Shown piece after piece: positions 19,960-28,312 of a stretch of 64,000 nt of DNA. The notes below the pieces were generated by a model that saw only the letters and a program-made list of their open reading frames with translations, searched no databases and was not told where the DNA came from. Source of the stretch: Aquiflexum balticum DSM 16537 (GTDB taxonomy: Bacteria > Bacteroidota > Bacteroidia > Cytophagales > Cyclobacteriaceae); assembly GCF_900176595.1 (NCBI RefSeq), contig NZ_LT838813.1, positions 5,412,001-5,476,000 of the forward strand. Direction: 5' to 3'. The position numbers were made by a program, and so were the translations under genes. Position 1 is the stretch's first letter; each line of letters starts with the position of its first letter.

Positions 19960-21054
19960 TCAAGAAGATTCGATTTGTTGTTTGAGTAAATGATTTACTG
20001 CATACAATCTTTTCAATATTACGACCCCTGCCATTAAAGCAAACATAGTCATTATACTCCAACCATTGATGAAGCCGAAAACGGATCTTAGGTCTGGGGC
20101 TTTTAAAATGCTAGAAGCTATTCTTCCGACCAAACTCAATTGGAATATTGACCATCCAAACCATAAAATAGGATGATAGGGTTTTTCCTTGATATTCAAT
20201 ACCATGGGCAAAATGATCGGTGCATGTGCCCATATCATTGAAAAGGTAAATCCAAGAAAGAAGGTATGCAGGAAAAGATCGTAATATAAAGGGTGATGTA
20301 TGGAGAAAACAAGAATTACTCCATTGAGAAAAAGCCAAAGGTAACCGACCCTTAATCCAATACCAATATACTTGAATTGGCCAGACTTTTTTGAAGCTAT
20401 CTTGGCCATATCAAAGTAAAGCAGCCAAACCGATACCAATAAAACTGAAAGTCCCATCAAGAAACTACCCGAACCATGAAATGGGAGCCATATTCCAAGG
20501 ATGAAAAAACCCAAAATCAAAGCAAGACCTTTTTTTGCCCACTTAGGAGTAGGTAGAAATTTACTGAGTTCAAGTCTTTCTCCCACAATGGTCAGCAATA
20601 AAAATCCCATCCACCATGGTACAGCTGCAGCAACCAAACCAGTATTCAATAACATGAAGTTTCCCAATAGCCAAGAAGCTGCCCCTACACTCATGATGAA
20701 TTGATAGAGTACGGGATGCTTTATGGTTTGGAGATACATGATGGCCATCAATCCCAAGCTAGCGATGAATAGAAGGGCAACTCCAACAGTGGGCCATCCC
20801 AGCCACAACAAAACCGGGATGGACAAACCACTGATTAAAGGAAACAACAACCAAAATTTATTTTTCATGACCATTGCTCTTTCAAGAGAAATCAAAGTTC
20901 CCAGAAAGCCGCCGACCATCAATGTCCCATGATTTGAAGCTGCACCGGAGATATTCCATTCAGAATATCCTAATCTCGTCCAGCCTCCAAGTATTCCTGT
21001 CAAAAGACCTAAAAGAACAAGAGGGAATATATATATGGGCTTGAATAGTTTCAT
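19960..21054 (-). CDS. Polytopic inner-membrane protein, possibly NnrS-like
   Basis: A 364-residue protein with about 11 membrane helices. Conserved-looking intramembrane His residues occur in 'SNHGTLMVGGFLGTLISLERA', 'IHHPLYYDLFLHTFFLGF' and 'WAHAPIILPMVL'. Spaced helical His residues plus its position near NO-metabolism genes suggest a heme or copper membrane protein akin to NnrS, but the match is by pattern only. It lies 39 bp downstream of the DUF542-like gene and probably shares its promoter, which bears the RRGA-N8-TCTT motif. Confidence 0.7.
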   Translation of the reverse strand: MKLFKPIYIFPLVLLGLLTGILGGWTRLGYSEWNISGAASNHGTLMVGGFLGTLISLERAMVMKNKFWLLFPLISGLSIPVLLWLGWPTVGVALLFIASLGLMAIMYLQTIKHPVLYQFIMSVGAASWLLGNFMLLNTGLVAAAVPWWMGFLLLTIVGERLELSKFLPTPKWAKKGLALILGFFILGIWLPFHGSGSFLMGLSVLLVSVWLLYFDMAKIASKKSGQFKYIGIGLRVGYLWLFLNGVILVFSIHHPLYYDLFLHTFFLGFTFSMIWAHAPIILPMVLNIKEKPYHPILWFGWSIFQLSLVGRIASSILKAPDLRSVFGFINGWSIMTMFALMAGVVILKRLYAVNHLLKQQIESS

Positions 21055-21093
21055 GATATGATCATTTTATTGACAATAAATTGATAATTGATC

Positions 21094-21369
21094 TCAATTC
21101 AGCTCTTTTGAATTCCATACAACTTTTGAATCCATATTTTCAACTATACTATCCAAGAGGTATTCGGCCTTTATTCGATATCTTTTGCATATTTCTTTAA
21201 CTGTTTTTCCCAATAAGGATTTTGAATCTATACCAAAATTCTTAAATACCATTTGTGCTCTAAAGTCAGCTTTAAGAATTTCTCTCAAAGTAAAATCTTC
21301 AAATTCTCTCATGATTTCATCTATTAAAGGAGTATTTAGTCTTTTATTTATAGTGTGAAAAAGGAGCAT
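21094..21369 (-). CDS. DUF542/ScdA_N-like small protein lacking the cysteine pair
   Basis: A 91-residue protein whose residues 27-77 follow the ScdA N-terminal pattern ('TLREILKADFRAQMVFKNFGIDSKSLLGKTVKEICKRY...'). In RIC/ScdA proteins the position after 'YGID' is F-C-C-G-G; here it is S-K-S-L-L, so both cysteines are gone (K50 and S51 fall at that place). The start is supported by an AAGGAGT Shine-Dalgarno 6 bp upstream, unusual in this window. ScdA relatives repair nitrosylated iron centres. This variant cannot use the Cys pair, so it may be a structural or regulatory derivative. Confidence 0.75.
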   Translation of the reverse strand: MLLFHTINKRLNTPLIDEIMREFEDFTLREILKADFRAQMVFKNFGIDSKSLLGKTVKEICKRYRIKAEYLLDSIVENMDSKVVWNSKELN

Positions 21370-21413
21370 TTCTACTCCTTATTGATGAACAAAGATATAT
21401 AACAAAATATTAA

Positions 21414-21429
21414 AGGACAAATATATCTT
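21414..21429 (-). promoter_or_regulatory. Putative Rrf2-type operator upstream of the DUF542-like gene
   Basis: AGGA-CAAATATA-TCTT, a member of the six-site motif RRGA-N8-TCTT, sits 45 bp upstream of the start at 21369. On the minus strand it also contains TATATTTG, which fits the Bacteroidota -7 consensus TAnnTTTG, so part of the conservation may be promoter. Confidence 0.5.
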
Positions 21430-21611
21430 TTATTAAATTTTTAAAAATTATTCACCAGTTCTTTATGATACCTCAGTTTTTTCTAAAAGAATTTAATCCA
21501 TCCTGAGCAGCCTTTAAAACTGTATCTATTCAAAGAAACATTCTTTTGGATGTAAATTCATTTTCAAGCAAAAATGCTTATTAAGCATCATTTCTGAAAA
21601 ATTCAAATAAA

Positions 21612-21627
21612 GGGACAAATTAATCTT
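21612..21627 (+). promoter_or_regulatory. Putative Rrf2-type operator upstream of nrdD
   Basis: GGGA-CAAATTAA-TCTT lies 61 bp upstream of the nrdD ATG. It shares GACAAA-N3-ATCTT and the following A/T pattern with the sites at 21414 and 44398. The rest of the 319-bp divergent gap (21370-21688) holds no gene. Confidence 0.5.
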
Positions 21628-21688
21628 ATATTTAACATCAAACAACTCTATTTAAGACAAAAAAGTCTGATTTAGATCATCTCTATAC

Positions 21689-23884
21689 ATGACAAAATCC
21701 ATCTATCTAAAACGGCCTATTTTATACTTTGGGAAAGTTTTACCAAAAATCCATCAACCCAAATTCTCTATGGACCAATTTGTCATCAAAAGAAATGGTG
21801 AATATGCACCATTTGAACGTTTTAAAATTGAAGATGCATTAATAAAGGCATTTCAAAGTGTACATCAACCTTATCAGGCCATCGCATTTAAAAAAGTACT
21901 CCAGCAACTAGAACCCAAAACTACCTGGTCAGTAGAGGAGATTCAGGATATCATTGAAAAAGCACTATATGGATTTGGGTATTTTGATGTTATGCGATCC
22001 TTTATGCTTTATAGGCATACCCGCAAAATGCAACGGGAACATGTCGCGGGACTCAATGAGGATACTACCTATGTGGATAGCACCCAAACCATAGAGGAAT
22101 ACATCCACCAAACAGACTGGCGCATTAATGCCAATGCCAATACTTCCTACTCCAATGCTGGATTGGTAAATAATGTGGCAGGAAAAATTATCGCAAACTA
22201 TTGGTTGGATAAAGTATACAGCAAGGAGGAAGGGTATGCCCATCGTAATGGTGATATCCATATCCATGACCTAGACTGCCTGACCGGATATTGTGCCGGC
22301 TGGTCATTAAGAGTATTGCTGAATGAAGGTTTCAATGGTGTCCGTGGACGGGTGGAAAGCAAACCTCCCTCCCACTTCAGGGAGGCTTTAGGTCAGATGG
22401 CTAATTTCTTGGGGATTCTTCAAAGTGAATGGGCAGGTGCACAGGCTTTCAGTTCCTTTGACACTTATCTTGCCCCTTATGTATTCAAAGACCAACTTTC
22501 CCAAAAAGATGTTGAAAAAGCCATCCGTTCTTTTGTATACAACCTCAATGTCCCTGCAAGGTGGGGCCAGTCACCATTTACTAACATTACTTTGGATTGG
22601 GTTGTCCCTGAAGATCTTCAAGATCAGATTCCTACAAAAAATGATCTCCATTTATTCAAGTCAATCCAAGATGAAAATCTACTGAGTATAACCAGAACAA
22701 GAGGTGTAAACAAACTGGAAGATTTGAGTTACAAGTATTTCCAAAAGGAAATGAACATGATCAACAAGGCTTACTATACCATCATGACAGAAGGGGATGC
22801 CAATGGACAGCCATTCACCTTTCCCATTCCTACAGTCAATATCACCGAGGATTTTGATTGGTATGGTGAAAATACTGACCTGCTTTTTGAAAATACTGCC
22901 AAAATCGGCTCTTCGTATTTTCAAAACTTCATCGGAAGTCAATATACCTATGATGAAAATGGAAATAAAGTAGAAAACCCGAATGCCTACAAACCTAATG
23001 CTGTGCGCAGCATGTGCTGCAGGCTTCAATTGGACTTGAGAGAACTCCTGAAGCGCGGCAATGGGCTTTTTGGATCGGCAGAGATGACCGGAAGTATTGG
23101 TGTGGTCACCATCAACATGGCCAGGCTTGGCTATATTTATAAAGGTAACCTTGAGGGATTATATCAGCGATTGGATCACTTATTGGAGATTGCCAAATCC
23201 ACATTGGAAAAGAAGCGACAATTTATCCAAGAGATGTATGACAGGGGACTTTTCCCTTATACCAAAAGATACCTTGCCCATTTCCGAAATCACTTCAGCA
23301 CCATCGGTGTCAACGGCATCAATGAAATGATCCTCAACTTTACTGATGGAACTGATGATCTCACCCATGATTCCGGTCAAAATTTGGCTGCTGAAATCCT
23401 GGAATACATCAGAGAGAAAATGAAAGTTTTTCAGGAGGCAACTGGAAATCTTTACAATCTCGAAGCTACTCCCGCCGAAGGCACTACCTACAGATTTGCC
23501 AAAGAAGATAAAAAACGATTCCCGGACATCATTCAGGCTGGTATGGAAGAAAACATTTACTACACCAACTCTTCCCAGATTCCTGTTGACCATACAGATG
23601 ACCCATTTGAAGCCTTAATGCTTCAGGATGAACTCCAATGCAAATATACCGGGGGTACGGTACTCCACCTTTACATGCGGGAAAAGGTATCCTCTCCTGA
23701 GGCTTGCCGCAATTTGGTGAAAAAGGTACTGTCCAATTTTAAGCTGCCATATATCACAGTCACTCCAGTATTCAGCATTTGTCCTGTTCACGGATACCTG
23801 AATGGAGAACATGAATACTGTCCAAAATGCGATGAAATTCTTTTAAATAATTTAAACCAAAACCATCATGAAAATGCTAACTGA
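21689..23884 (+). CDS. nrdD: Anaerobic (class III) ribonucleoside-triphosphate reductase, large part without glycyl-radical tail
   Basis: Class III RNR reduces ribonucleotides to deoxyribonucleotides without O2. The 731-residue product has an ATP-cone (about 28-120, 'FVIKRNGEYAPFERFKIEDAL'), a ten-stranded catalytic barrel with the conserved Cys pair C443/C444 in 'RSMCCRL', and a metal site near the end (C698, H701, C711, C714). It stops at '...NQNHHENAN', before the glycyl-radical loop that normally ends NrdD. That loop is encoded by an overlapping ORF in another frame (23868-24044). The start may be ATG 21689 or the internal ATG at 21770, where the ATP-cone begins. NrdG follows. Confidence 0.95.
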   Translation: MTKSIYLKRPILYFGKVLPKIHQPKFSMDQFVIKRNGEYAPFERFKIEDALIKAFQSVHQPYQAIAFKKVLQQLEPKTTWSVEEIQDIIEKALYGFGYFDVMRSFMLYRHTRKMQREHVAGLNEDTTYVDSTQTIEEYIHQTDWRINANANTSYSNAGLVNNVAGKIIANYWLDKVYSKEEGYAHRNGDIHIHDLDCLTGYCAGWSLRVLLNEGFNGVRGRVESKPPSHFREALGQMANFLGILQSEWAGAQAFSSFDTYLAPYVFKDQLSQKDVEKAIRSFVYNLNVPARWGQSPFTNITLDWVVPEDLQDQIPTKNDLHLFKSIQDENLLSITRTRGVNKLEDLSYKYFQKEMNMINKAYYTIMTEGDANGQPFTFPIPTVNITEDFDWYGENTDLLFENTAKIGSSYFQNFIGSQYTYDENGNKVENPNAYKPNAVRSMCCRLQLDLRELLKRGNGLFGSAEMTGSIGVVTINMARLGYIYKGNLEGLYQRLDHLLEIAKSTLEKKRQFIQEMYDRGLFPYTKRYLAHFRNHFSTIGVNGINEMILNFTDGTDDLTHDSGQNLAAEILEYIREKMKVFQEATGNLYNLEATPAEGTTYRFAKEDKKRFPDIIQAGMEENIYYTNSSQIPVDHTDDPFEALMLQDELQCKYTGGTVLHLYMREKVSSPEACRNLVKKVLSNFKLPYITVTPVFSICPVHGYLNGEHEYCPKCDEILLNNLNQNHHENAN

Positions 23885-24044
23885 AATCAAAGAACCTCAA
23901 ACAGAAAACCAACTTGCCAAACATGAAAGTAAAAGAACCAAATGCCTTGTTTATACAAGAGTGATGGGATACCACAGACCCGTGGAAAGTTTCAATATCG
24001 GCAAAAAAGGAGAGCATAAACAGAGAACCCATTTCCAAGAATAA
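23868..24044 (+). CDS. nrdD: Separate glycyl-radical domain of NrdD (58 residues)
   Basis: This short frame is easily missed. It encodes 58 residues whose second half, 'KRTKCLVYTRVMGYHRPVES' and on through 'FNIGKKGEH', is the C-terminal glycyl-radical segment of class III RNR. The radical glycine is G34 in RVMGY. It overlaps the 3' end of nrdD by 17 bp in the +1 frame, starts with its own ATG (A-rich leader, no Shine-Dalgarno, as is usual in this window), and ends 5 bp before nrdG. An in-frame TAA at 23853 limits any frameshift site to 23856-23884. It could be a true split subunit, a programmed frameshift or a sequencing or assembly indel. Confidence 0.85.
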   Translation: MKMLTEIKEPQTENQLAKHESKRTKCLVYTRVMGYHRPVESFNIGKKGEHKQRTHFQE

Positions 24045-24049
24045 ACCTA

Positions 24050-24727
24050 ATGGTCAAAAAGCCCATTTACAGTATAACCCCATTTACCCTGTTGGATTAT
24101 CCAGATCATACAGCCTGCATCCTTTGGTTTGCGGGCTGTAATATGCGTTGTGGCTATTGCTACAATCCTGAAATCGTCACTGGCAAAGGAAAGGTGAGTT
24201 TTGAAGAAGTGCTCAGTTTTTTACAAAAAAGAAAAAATCTACTCGATGGAGTTGTCTTCAGTGGTGGAGAATGTACCATGCACCAAGATTTGCCTTGGTA
24301 TGCTTCGGAAGTGAAGAGTCTGGGCATGAAAGTCAAAATCGACACTAATGGAAGCAGACCGCATGTGTTGGAAAATCTGATTTATGGGAACCTGGTGGAC
24401 TATATTGCCCTAGACTTCAAAGCACTCCCACAAGACTTTGATAAAATAACCAAATCTGATTTTTTTGATCAATTCAAAGAAAGTTTGGAGGTGCTTTTGG
24501 GTTGTCAAGTGCCTTTTGAAGTGAGGACTACTGTTCACTCTGAATTGATCAGCAAAGAAAAAATTTCGGAAATGGCTGCTTTCCTACGTGACCAAGGCTA
24601 TAAAGGCAAATACTTTCTACAACACTTTGTAGGCGAAAAAGAAACAATCAATACATTACCTCATAGCAAAAAGCCGAACTTTGCAATCACAGATTATCCT
24701 GAATTAGGTATAGTCTGGCGAAACTGA
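24050..24727 (+). CDS. nrdG: Anaerobic RNR activase (radical SAM)
   Basis: A 225-residue radical-SAM enzyme with the 4Fe-4S motif C30-N-M-R-C34-G-Y-C37 (CX3CX2C) and the SAM-binding 'FSGGECTMH' near residue 72. It abstracts hydrogen from the NrdD glycine to make the glycyl radical, so its target here is the 58-residue product just upstream. The ATG is 5 bp after that ORF. The three frames form one operon. Confidence 0.95.
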   Translation: MVKKPIYSITPFTLLDYPDHTACILWFAGCNMRCGYCYNPEIVTGKGKVSFEEVLSFLQKRKNLLDGVVFSGGECTMHQDLPWYASEVKSLGMKVKIDTNGSRPHVLENLIYGNLVDYIALDFKALPQDFDKITKSDFFDQFKESLEVLLGCQVPFEVRTTVHSELISKEKISEMAAFLRDQGYKGKYFLQHFVGEKETINTLPHSKKPNFAITDYPELGIVWRN

Positions 24728-24829
24728 GATTTTTACTTGCCACTGAAGCACTGAAAACGCGGATTTTAATCTCAAAACATAACAATTTTGTAAACCATTC
24801 CTCCATGCTTCTCCGTGGCAACTAAAAAC

Positions 24830-25217
24830 TCAAAACAATACTCTTTTTATATCCAATTTTGCTTTCCCAAAGTTAAGGATCAAGCCTACACCACAGTCAG
24901 AGCATTTCAAGTAATTGATAGTTTGAGCCATATCTTCATTGGCAATTGCATTTTTGGCTTTGACTTCCAGAATAACAGAATCAAAAACAACAAAGTCCGC
25001 AAAAAACTTATGGGGCAAAATCACTGTCTTGTAGGCCACATCATACATTTTTTCCCTTTCATAAAAAAATGTCATTCCTGTTAAATTCATACTCCAATGC
25101 ATCCTTGTATACAACCTCCAAAAATCCCATACCCAATGTCTTATGCATTTCGATTGCCAATCCAATAATGATTTCAGTTTCCCCAGCTAGAGGGAAAAAT
25201 TCTTGCTTAATTTCCAT
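24830..25217 (-). pseudogene. GxxExxY-family (PD-D/E-XK-like) gene with homopolymer frameshift
   Basis: Reading from ATG 25217 gives the normal family N-terminus ('GETEIIIGLAIEMHKTLGMG', 'FLEVVYKDALEYEF') and then runs into a stop after 'RNDIFL'. In the other frame the protein continues 'FYEREKMYDVAYKTV...FADFVVFDSVILEVKAK' to the end at 24830. The switch lies at a run of seven A/T (25063-25069); six would restore one continuous frame of about 128 residues. It is therefore a fresh pseudogene or a sequencing error. The family's cellular role is not established. Confidence 0.85.
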
Positions 25218-25315
25218 GCCTTAAAAATTTTAGTGAAAAATACTGAACTAAATTAATGATTAACAATCTTTTGTCAAACTAATTATTTAATATATCAGGC
25301 TCCCCTTTCCACCAC

Positions 25316-25343
25316 AAAAAAAGTGCAGCCATCTGGCCACACT
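25316..25343 (-). terminator. Rho-independent terminator after nod
   Basis: On the minus strand a stem of about nine pairs (AGTGTGGCC / GGCTGCACT, two mismatches) with a short loop is followed by seven T. It lies 45 bp beyond the stop of the leftward qNor-family gene. Confidence 0.8.
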
Positions 25344-25388
25344 CTTTAATATCCATAAACACCACATCATTTATTTACACATTTAAAG

Positions 25389-27731
25389 TTAAACCAATTC
25401 TCCTTCCTGAACCTCCATGACAGGAGCCTCATTTTCTAAGCGTGATGAAGGCTTCAAATACTTTACACTTTTCAAAACAAACCAGGTCAAAGGAAATAGT
25501 CCCCCTATACAAAATACCGAACCCCCGACAATTCTCAACCAAGTCATGGTCTGGAAAGGAACACTTTGAATAAATTCTTGTGAACGTGCAAACCAATAAC
25601 CTTCTTCCATCACTGCTACCAACTGATGGATACCGGCTGGAAAAAGATCCAAGGTCACCATAAGCAAAAGACCAATATTGATAGACCAAAATGAAACCTT
25701 TACCAACTGGGTATTCCACTTCTCAGGTTTTACCAAAAACCTCAGACAAAACAGTATCGCCGCTATGGATAAGTTCCCATAAACACCCATAAGTGCGGCA
25801 TGACCATGATTGACAGTAAGATAGGTGCCATGTTCATAATAATTGGCAATGGGAAGGTTGATGATCAAACCAAATACACCGGCCCCAAAGAAGTTCCAAA
25901 AAGTCACTCCAATAATAAAAAGAAAAACCCCCGGCATGGCAAAAAGAGAAGATCGTTGTCTAATATTTTGCTTCGATGATAAAAGGTATGGCATCCTTTG
26001 CATCCTCCATGCCTCCAAAGTCAATAGAATCAGTGGCACTACTTGCAAAGTGGAAAATACACTGCCTAGAGCTAAAGTCCCTACCGGTTTGGCATTCCAA
26101 TAGAAATTATGTGAAATCCCCAAAAGACCCGATCCTAGAAAAAGCAAAGCCGCAATATAAACCACTTTCACCACTGCCTGTCTATTGACCAAGCCCATCA
26201 TCACCATCATATAACCTACTATAATAGTGGTAAATACCTCAAAGAAAGCCTCCACCCACATATGGACAACCATCCACCTCCAGAAATCTGCGATCACAAA
26301 ATTAGTTTCGGGACGGGCAACAAATCCAGAAAGCAACAGCAACAGAATACAGACTATGGAATAAACCAGCCAGTTGGGCAAACCCCAAGGCATTCCAGGT
26401 TTAAGGGTGTTTTTGACACCCCGATACACAATTATCGCCCAAAGGGCAAAGATTGCCAATAGAAAATACTGATATAATCTGCCCAATTCTACAAACTCCC
26501 ACCCCTGATGACCAAGCCATCGGGAATAATCTCCCATCATCCCCATTGGGCCCATAAAGATCCCAATGAAAGCCCCCCCAACCATCACAAAAAATATCCC
26601 GAAGAGTGAATTGATCAAAAACAACTGACCCTTTGGTTCTTCTTTGGCCAATAAGGGCAGCACAAAAAAGGATATCCCCACCCAACAAGCAGAAATCCAA
26701 AAGAGAGACAATTGCACATGCCAACTTCTGGAAACAGTCACAGGTAACATTTCTTGGATATCCCAACCGAAAAATTTTGTGAATCCTACAAAATCATGAA
26801 CTGTCAGAACCCCGGCCAGCACCTGAACCAAAAAGATCAAAATTGCTGCATAAAAAAATTTAAAGGTTGCCCGTTGGGTAGGTGTTGGTCTGTACGCTCG
26901 AAGTTTTTCTTCTGTCACCATCTCGGAGGCACCTTTGGCATAATATTCCTCACTCAACTGTTCAAATTGCCCATAATAATACAATACCAATCCAAGCCCT
27001 ATGACCAATCCAAGAAGCCCAATGATGCTCCATATCAAAGTAGCAGGGGTAGCTACATTACCGGCATACTCGTCATAAGGCCAATTGTGGGTATAACTGT
27101 ATTTTTCACCAGGTCTCTGCACACTGCACACCCATGAACCCCAAAAAAAGAAAGCACTCAAGTCCTTTATTTCTGAAATGTCCGTGATATAATTGGTTGG
27201 CTTAAAGGCTTCATGAAAATCAGGATCCAAGAACATTTGTTGGTAAAATCCTTCCAAATCCCTTATGGCGTGAACCTGTGCTTGGGAAATATGAACCGTG
27301 TTATCCTCTTCTTTATAGGTGTTTTCTTTAATTTCTTTTTGAACTTTACTTAAAATCCCTTCGGATTCAAATTCATTTCCATTGCCATTTTGTTTCAAAT
27401 TTTCAGCATAAAACCTGAACATGCTTTTGGCACGTTCATTTAGGGCCTGGGCTGTAAAATCAGGCCCCCTCAGCGCTCCATCTCCAAACATGCTTCCATA
27501 TTCCATCAAAGCAAACCGGTGAAAAACTTCCTGTCCTCTCAAAATTCGCTGCTGCGTGATGACTTCCTCTCCACTTTCATTGACGTAGGTTGGAATTGGA
27601 GGTGCTTCTTCATAAGTCTGATATGCAATAAATATCAGACCTGAAATACTGATAACAAAAATGATTACAAAGGGGAGCCACCAGTTTTTTTGCTTCATCA
27701 GGTAGCTGAGGAATTTGGTATCGGGTTTCAT
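25389..27731 (-). CDS. nod: qNor-family protein with nitric oxide dismutase (Nod) signature
   Basis: This 780-residue single-chain heme-copper-superfamily protein has an N-terminal helix (about 18-37), a periplasmic cytochrome-c-like domain without CXXCH, and about 12 helices. Heme ligands H338, H642 and H644 and FeB ligands H490, E494 and H541 are present. Four positions depart from quinol NO reductases (Geobacillus numbering): E332 is G316, D746 is G737 (quinol site), H560 is N542 and E581 is Q563 (catalytic site). By recollection, putative nitric oxide dismutases (2 NO to N2 + O2) differ from qNor at just such positions. 'YTHNWPYDE' at 213-221 also differs from the 'YTNNWPHEP' of Ralstonia qNor. 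A true NorB is in the same window and keeps its residues. It sits downstream of an Rrf2 gene with a motif at its promoter. The alternative is a divergent qNor. Confidence 0.8.
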   Translation of the reverse strand: MKPDTKFLSYLMKQKNWWLPFVIIFVISISGLIFIAYQTYEEAPPIPTYVNESGEEVITQQRILRGQEVFHRFALMEYGSMFGDGALRGPDFTAQALNERAKSMFRFYAENLKQNGNGNEFESEGILSKVQKEIKENTYKEEDNTVHISQAQVHAIRDLEGFYQQMFLDPDFHEAFKPTNYITDISEIKDLSAFFFWGSWVCSVQRPGEKYSYTHNWPYDEYAGNVATPATLIWSIIGLLGLVIGLGLVLYYYGQFEQLSEEYYAKGASEMVTEEKLRAYRPTPTQRATFKFFYAAILIFLVQVLAGVLTVHDFVGFTKFFGWDIQEMLPVTVSRSWHVQLSLFWISACWVGISFFVLPLLAKEEPKGQLFLINSLFGIFFVMVGGAFIGIFMGPMGMMGDYSRWLGHQGWEFVELGRLYQYFLLAIFALWAIIVYRGVKNTLKPGMPWGLPNWLVYSIVCILLLLLSGFVARPETNFVIADFWRWMVVHMWVEAFFEVFTTIIVGYMMVMMGLVNRQAVVKVVYIAALLFLGSGLLGISHNFYWNAKPVGTLALGSVFSTLQVVPLILLTLEAWRMQRMPYLLSSKQNIRQRSSLFAMPGVFLFIIGVTFWNFFGAGVFGLIINLPIANYYEHGTYLTVNHGHAALMGVYGNLSIAAILFCLRFLVKPEKWNTQLVKVSFWSINIGLLLMVTLDLFPAGIHQLVAVMEEGYWFARSQEFIQSVPFQTMTWLRIVGGSVFCIGGLFPLTWFVLKSVKYLKPSSRLENEAPVMEVQEGELV

Positions 27732-27766
27732 AGGGCAGGGTTTAAAATAAAACTTATTTCATATTT

Positions 27767-27782
27767 AAGAGTATTTTATCTT
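27767..27782 (-). promoter_or_regulatory. Putative Rrf2-type operator upstream of nod
   Basis: AAGA-GTATTTTA-TCTT lies 36 bp upstream of the nod start, in the 72-bp gap after the Rrf2 gene. It is flanked by TTT and ATTTAAA, as in the other sites. Confidence 0.5.
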
Positions 27783-27803
27783 ATTTAAATATAATTTTTT
27801 TTT

Positions 27804-28241
27804 TCAATCGAATAGTCGGACTTCATTGGCTGTAATTTTATCTCCCAACTCAGCAAGATTAGTTATACAAAGATGTGTTTTCACATCAGCTTTAACTTCT
27901 TTCCAAAAATCATGTACCGGGCAAGGTTTTTCTACTCCACATCCTGGGAATCCCAACAAGCAATTGTCAAAATAATCCTTACCTTCCAACGCCAATACAA
28001 TATCCACGAGCATAATTTGATCAGCAGGTCTGGCCAAAGCTACTCCTCCTGAAGGTCCCCTGTATGAATACAATATTCCTTCATTGTTTAATTCTCTGAA
28101 AATTTTGGTCAGAAAATGAAAAGACAATCCCAATTCTTTGGCTATTTCGCCTATACTGACATACTCATTCACTCTTGGATGACTTACAATGTAAAGCAAA
28201 GCCCTGATACCATATTTACTCGTTTGGGAGAGTACCTTCAT
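27804..28241 (-). CDS. Rrf2-family regulator, NsrR-like
   Basis: A 145-residue Rrf2 protein with an N-terminal winged HTH ('YVSIGEIAKELGLSFHFLTKIFRELN', about 27-52) and the conserved 'GPSGGVALARP'. The Fe-S ligand Cys triad is C94, C101 and C107 in 'NCLLGFPGCGVEKPCPVHD'. NsrR-type members hold an NO-sensitive cluster and release operators when it is nitrosylated. Its place between norF and nod fits an NO sensor. A variant of the shared motif lies 9 bp from its own start, implying autoregulation. Confidence 0.9.
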   Translation of the reverse strand: MKVLSQTSKYGIRALLYIVSHPRVNEYVSIGEIAKELGLSFHFLTKIFRELNNEGILYSYRGPSGGVALARPADQIMLVDIVLALEGKDYFDNCLLGFPGCGVEKPCPVHDFWKEVKADVKTHLCITNLAELGDKITANEVRLFD

Positions 28242-28250
28242 TTTTATTTT

Positions 28251-28266
28251 AAGAGTTTTTACTCCG
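28251..28266 (-). promoter_or_regulatory. Putative autoregulatory operator of the Rrf2 gene
   Basis: AAGA-GTTTTTAC-TCCG is the weakest member of the RRGA-N8-TCTT set at its right end. Here the surrounding bases form an inverted repeat TTTAAGAGT-TTTT-ACTCCGAAA (28248-28269) with 7 of 9 pairs. Confidence 0.45.
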
Positions 28267-28312
28267 AAATAAAGTAATTTTTACCCAACTCTACAAATTT
28301 TTTTCAAATAAT

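Noticed and set aside
24815-25084. 89-codon plus-strand ORF
   Set aside because: It is the antisense shadow of the frameshifted GxxExxY gene, which has clear family sequence on the other strand.
25389-27731. Annotation as an ordinary quinol-dependent nitric oxide reductase (norZ)
   Set aside because: The fold is right, but the quinol-site Glu and Asp and two active-site residues are replaced (G316, G737, N542, Q563), whereas the window's own NorB keeps the equivalent active-site residues. The plain qNor call would hide this.
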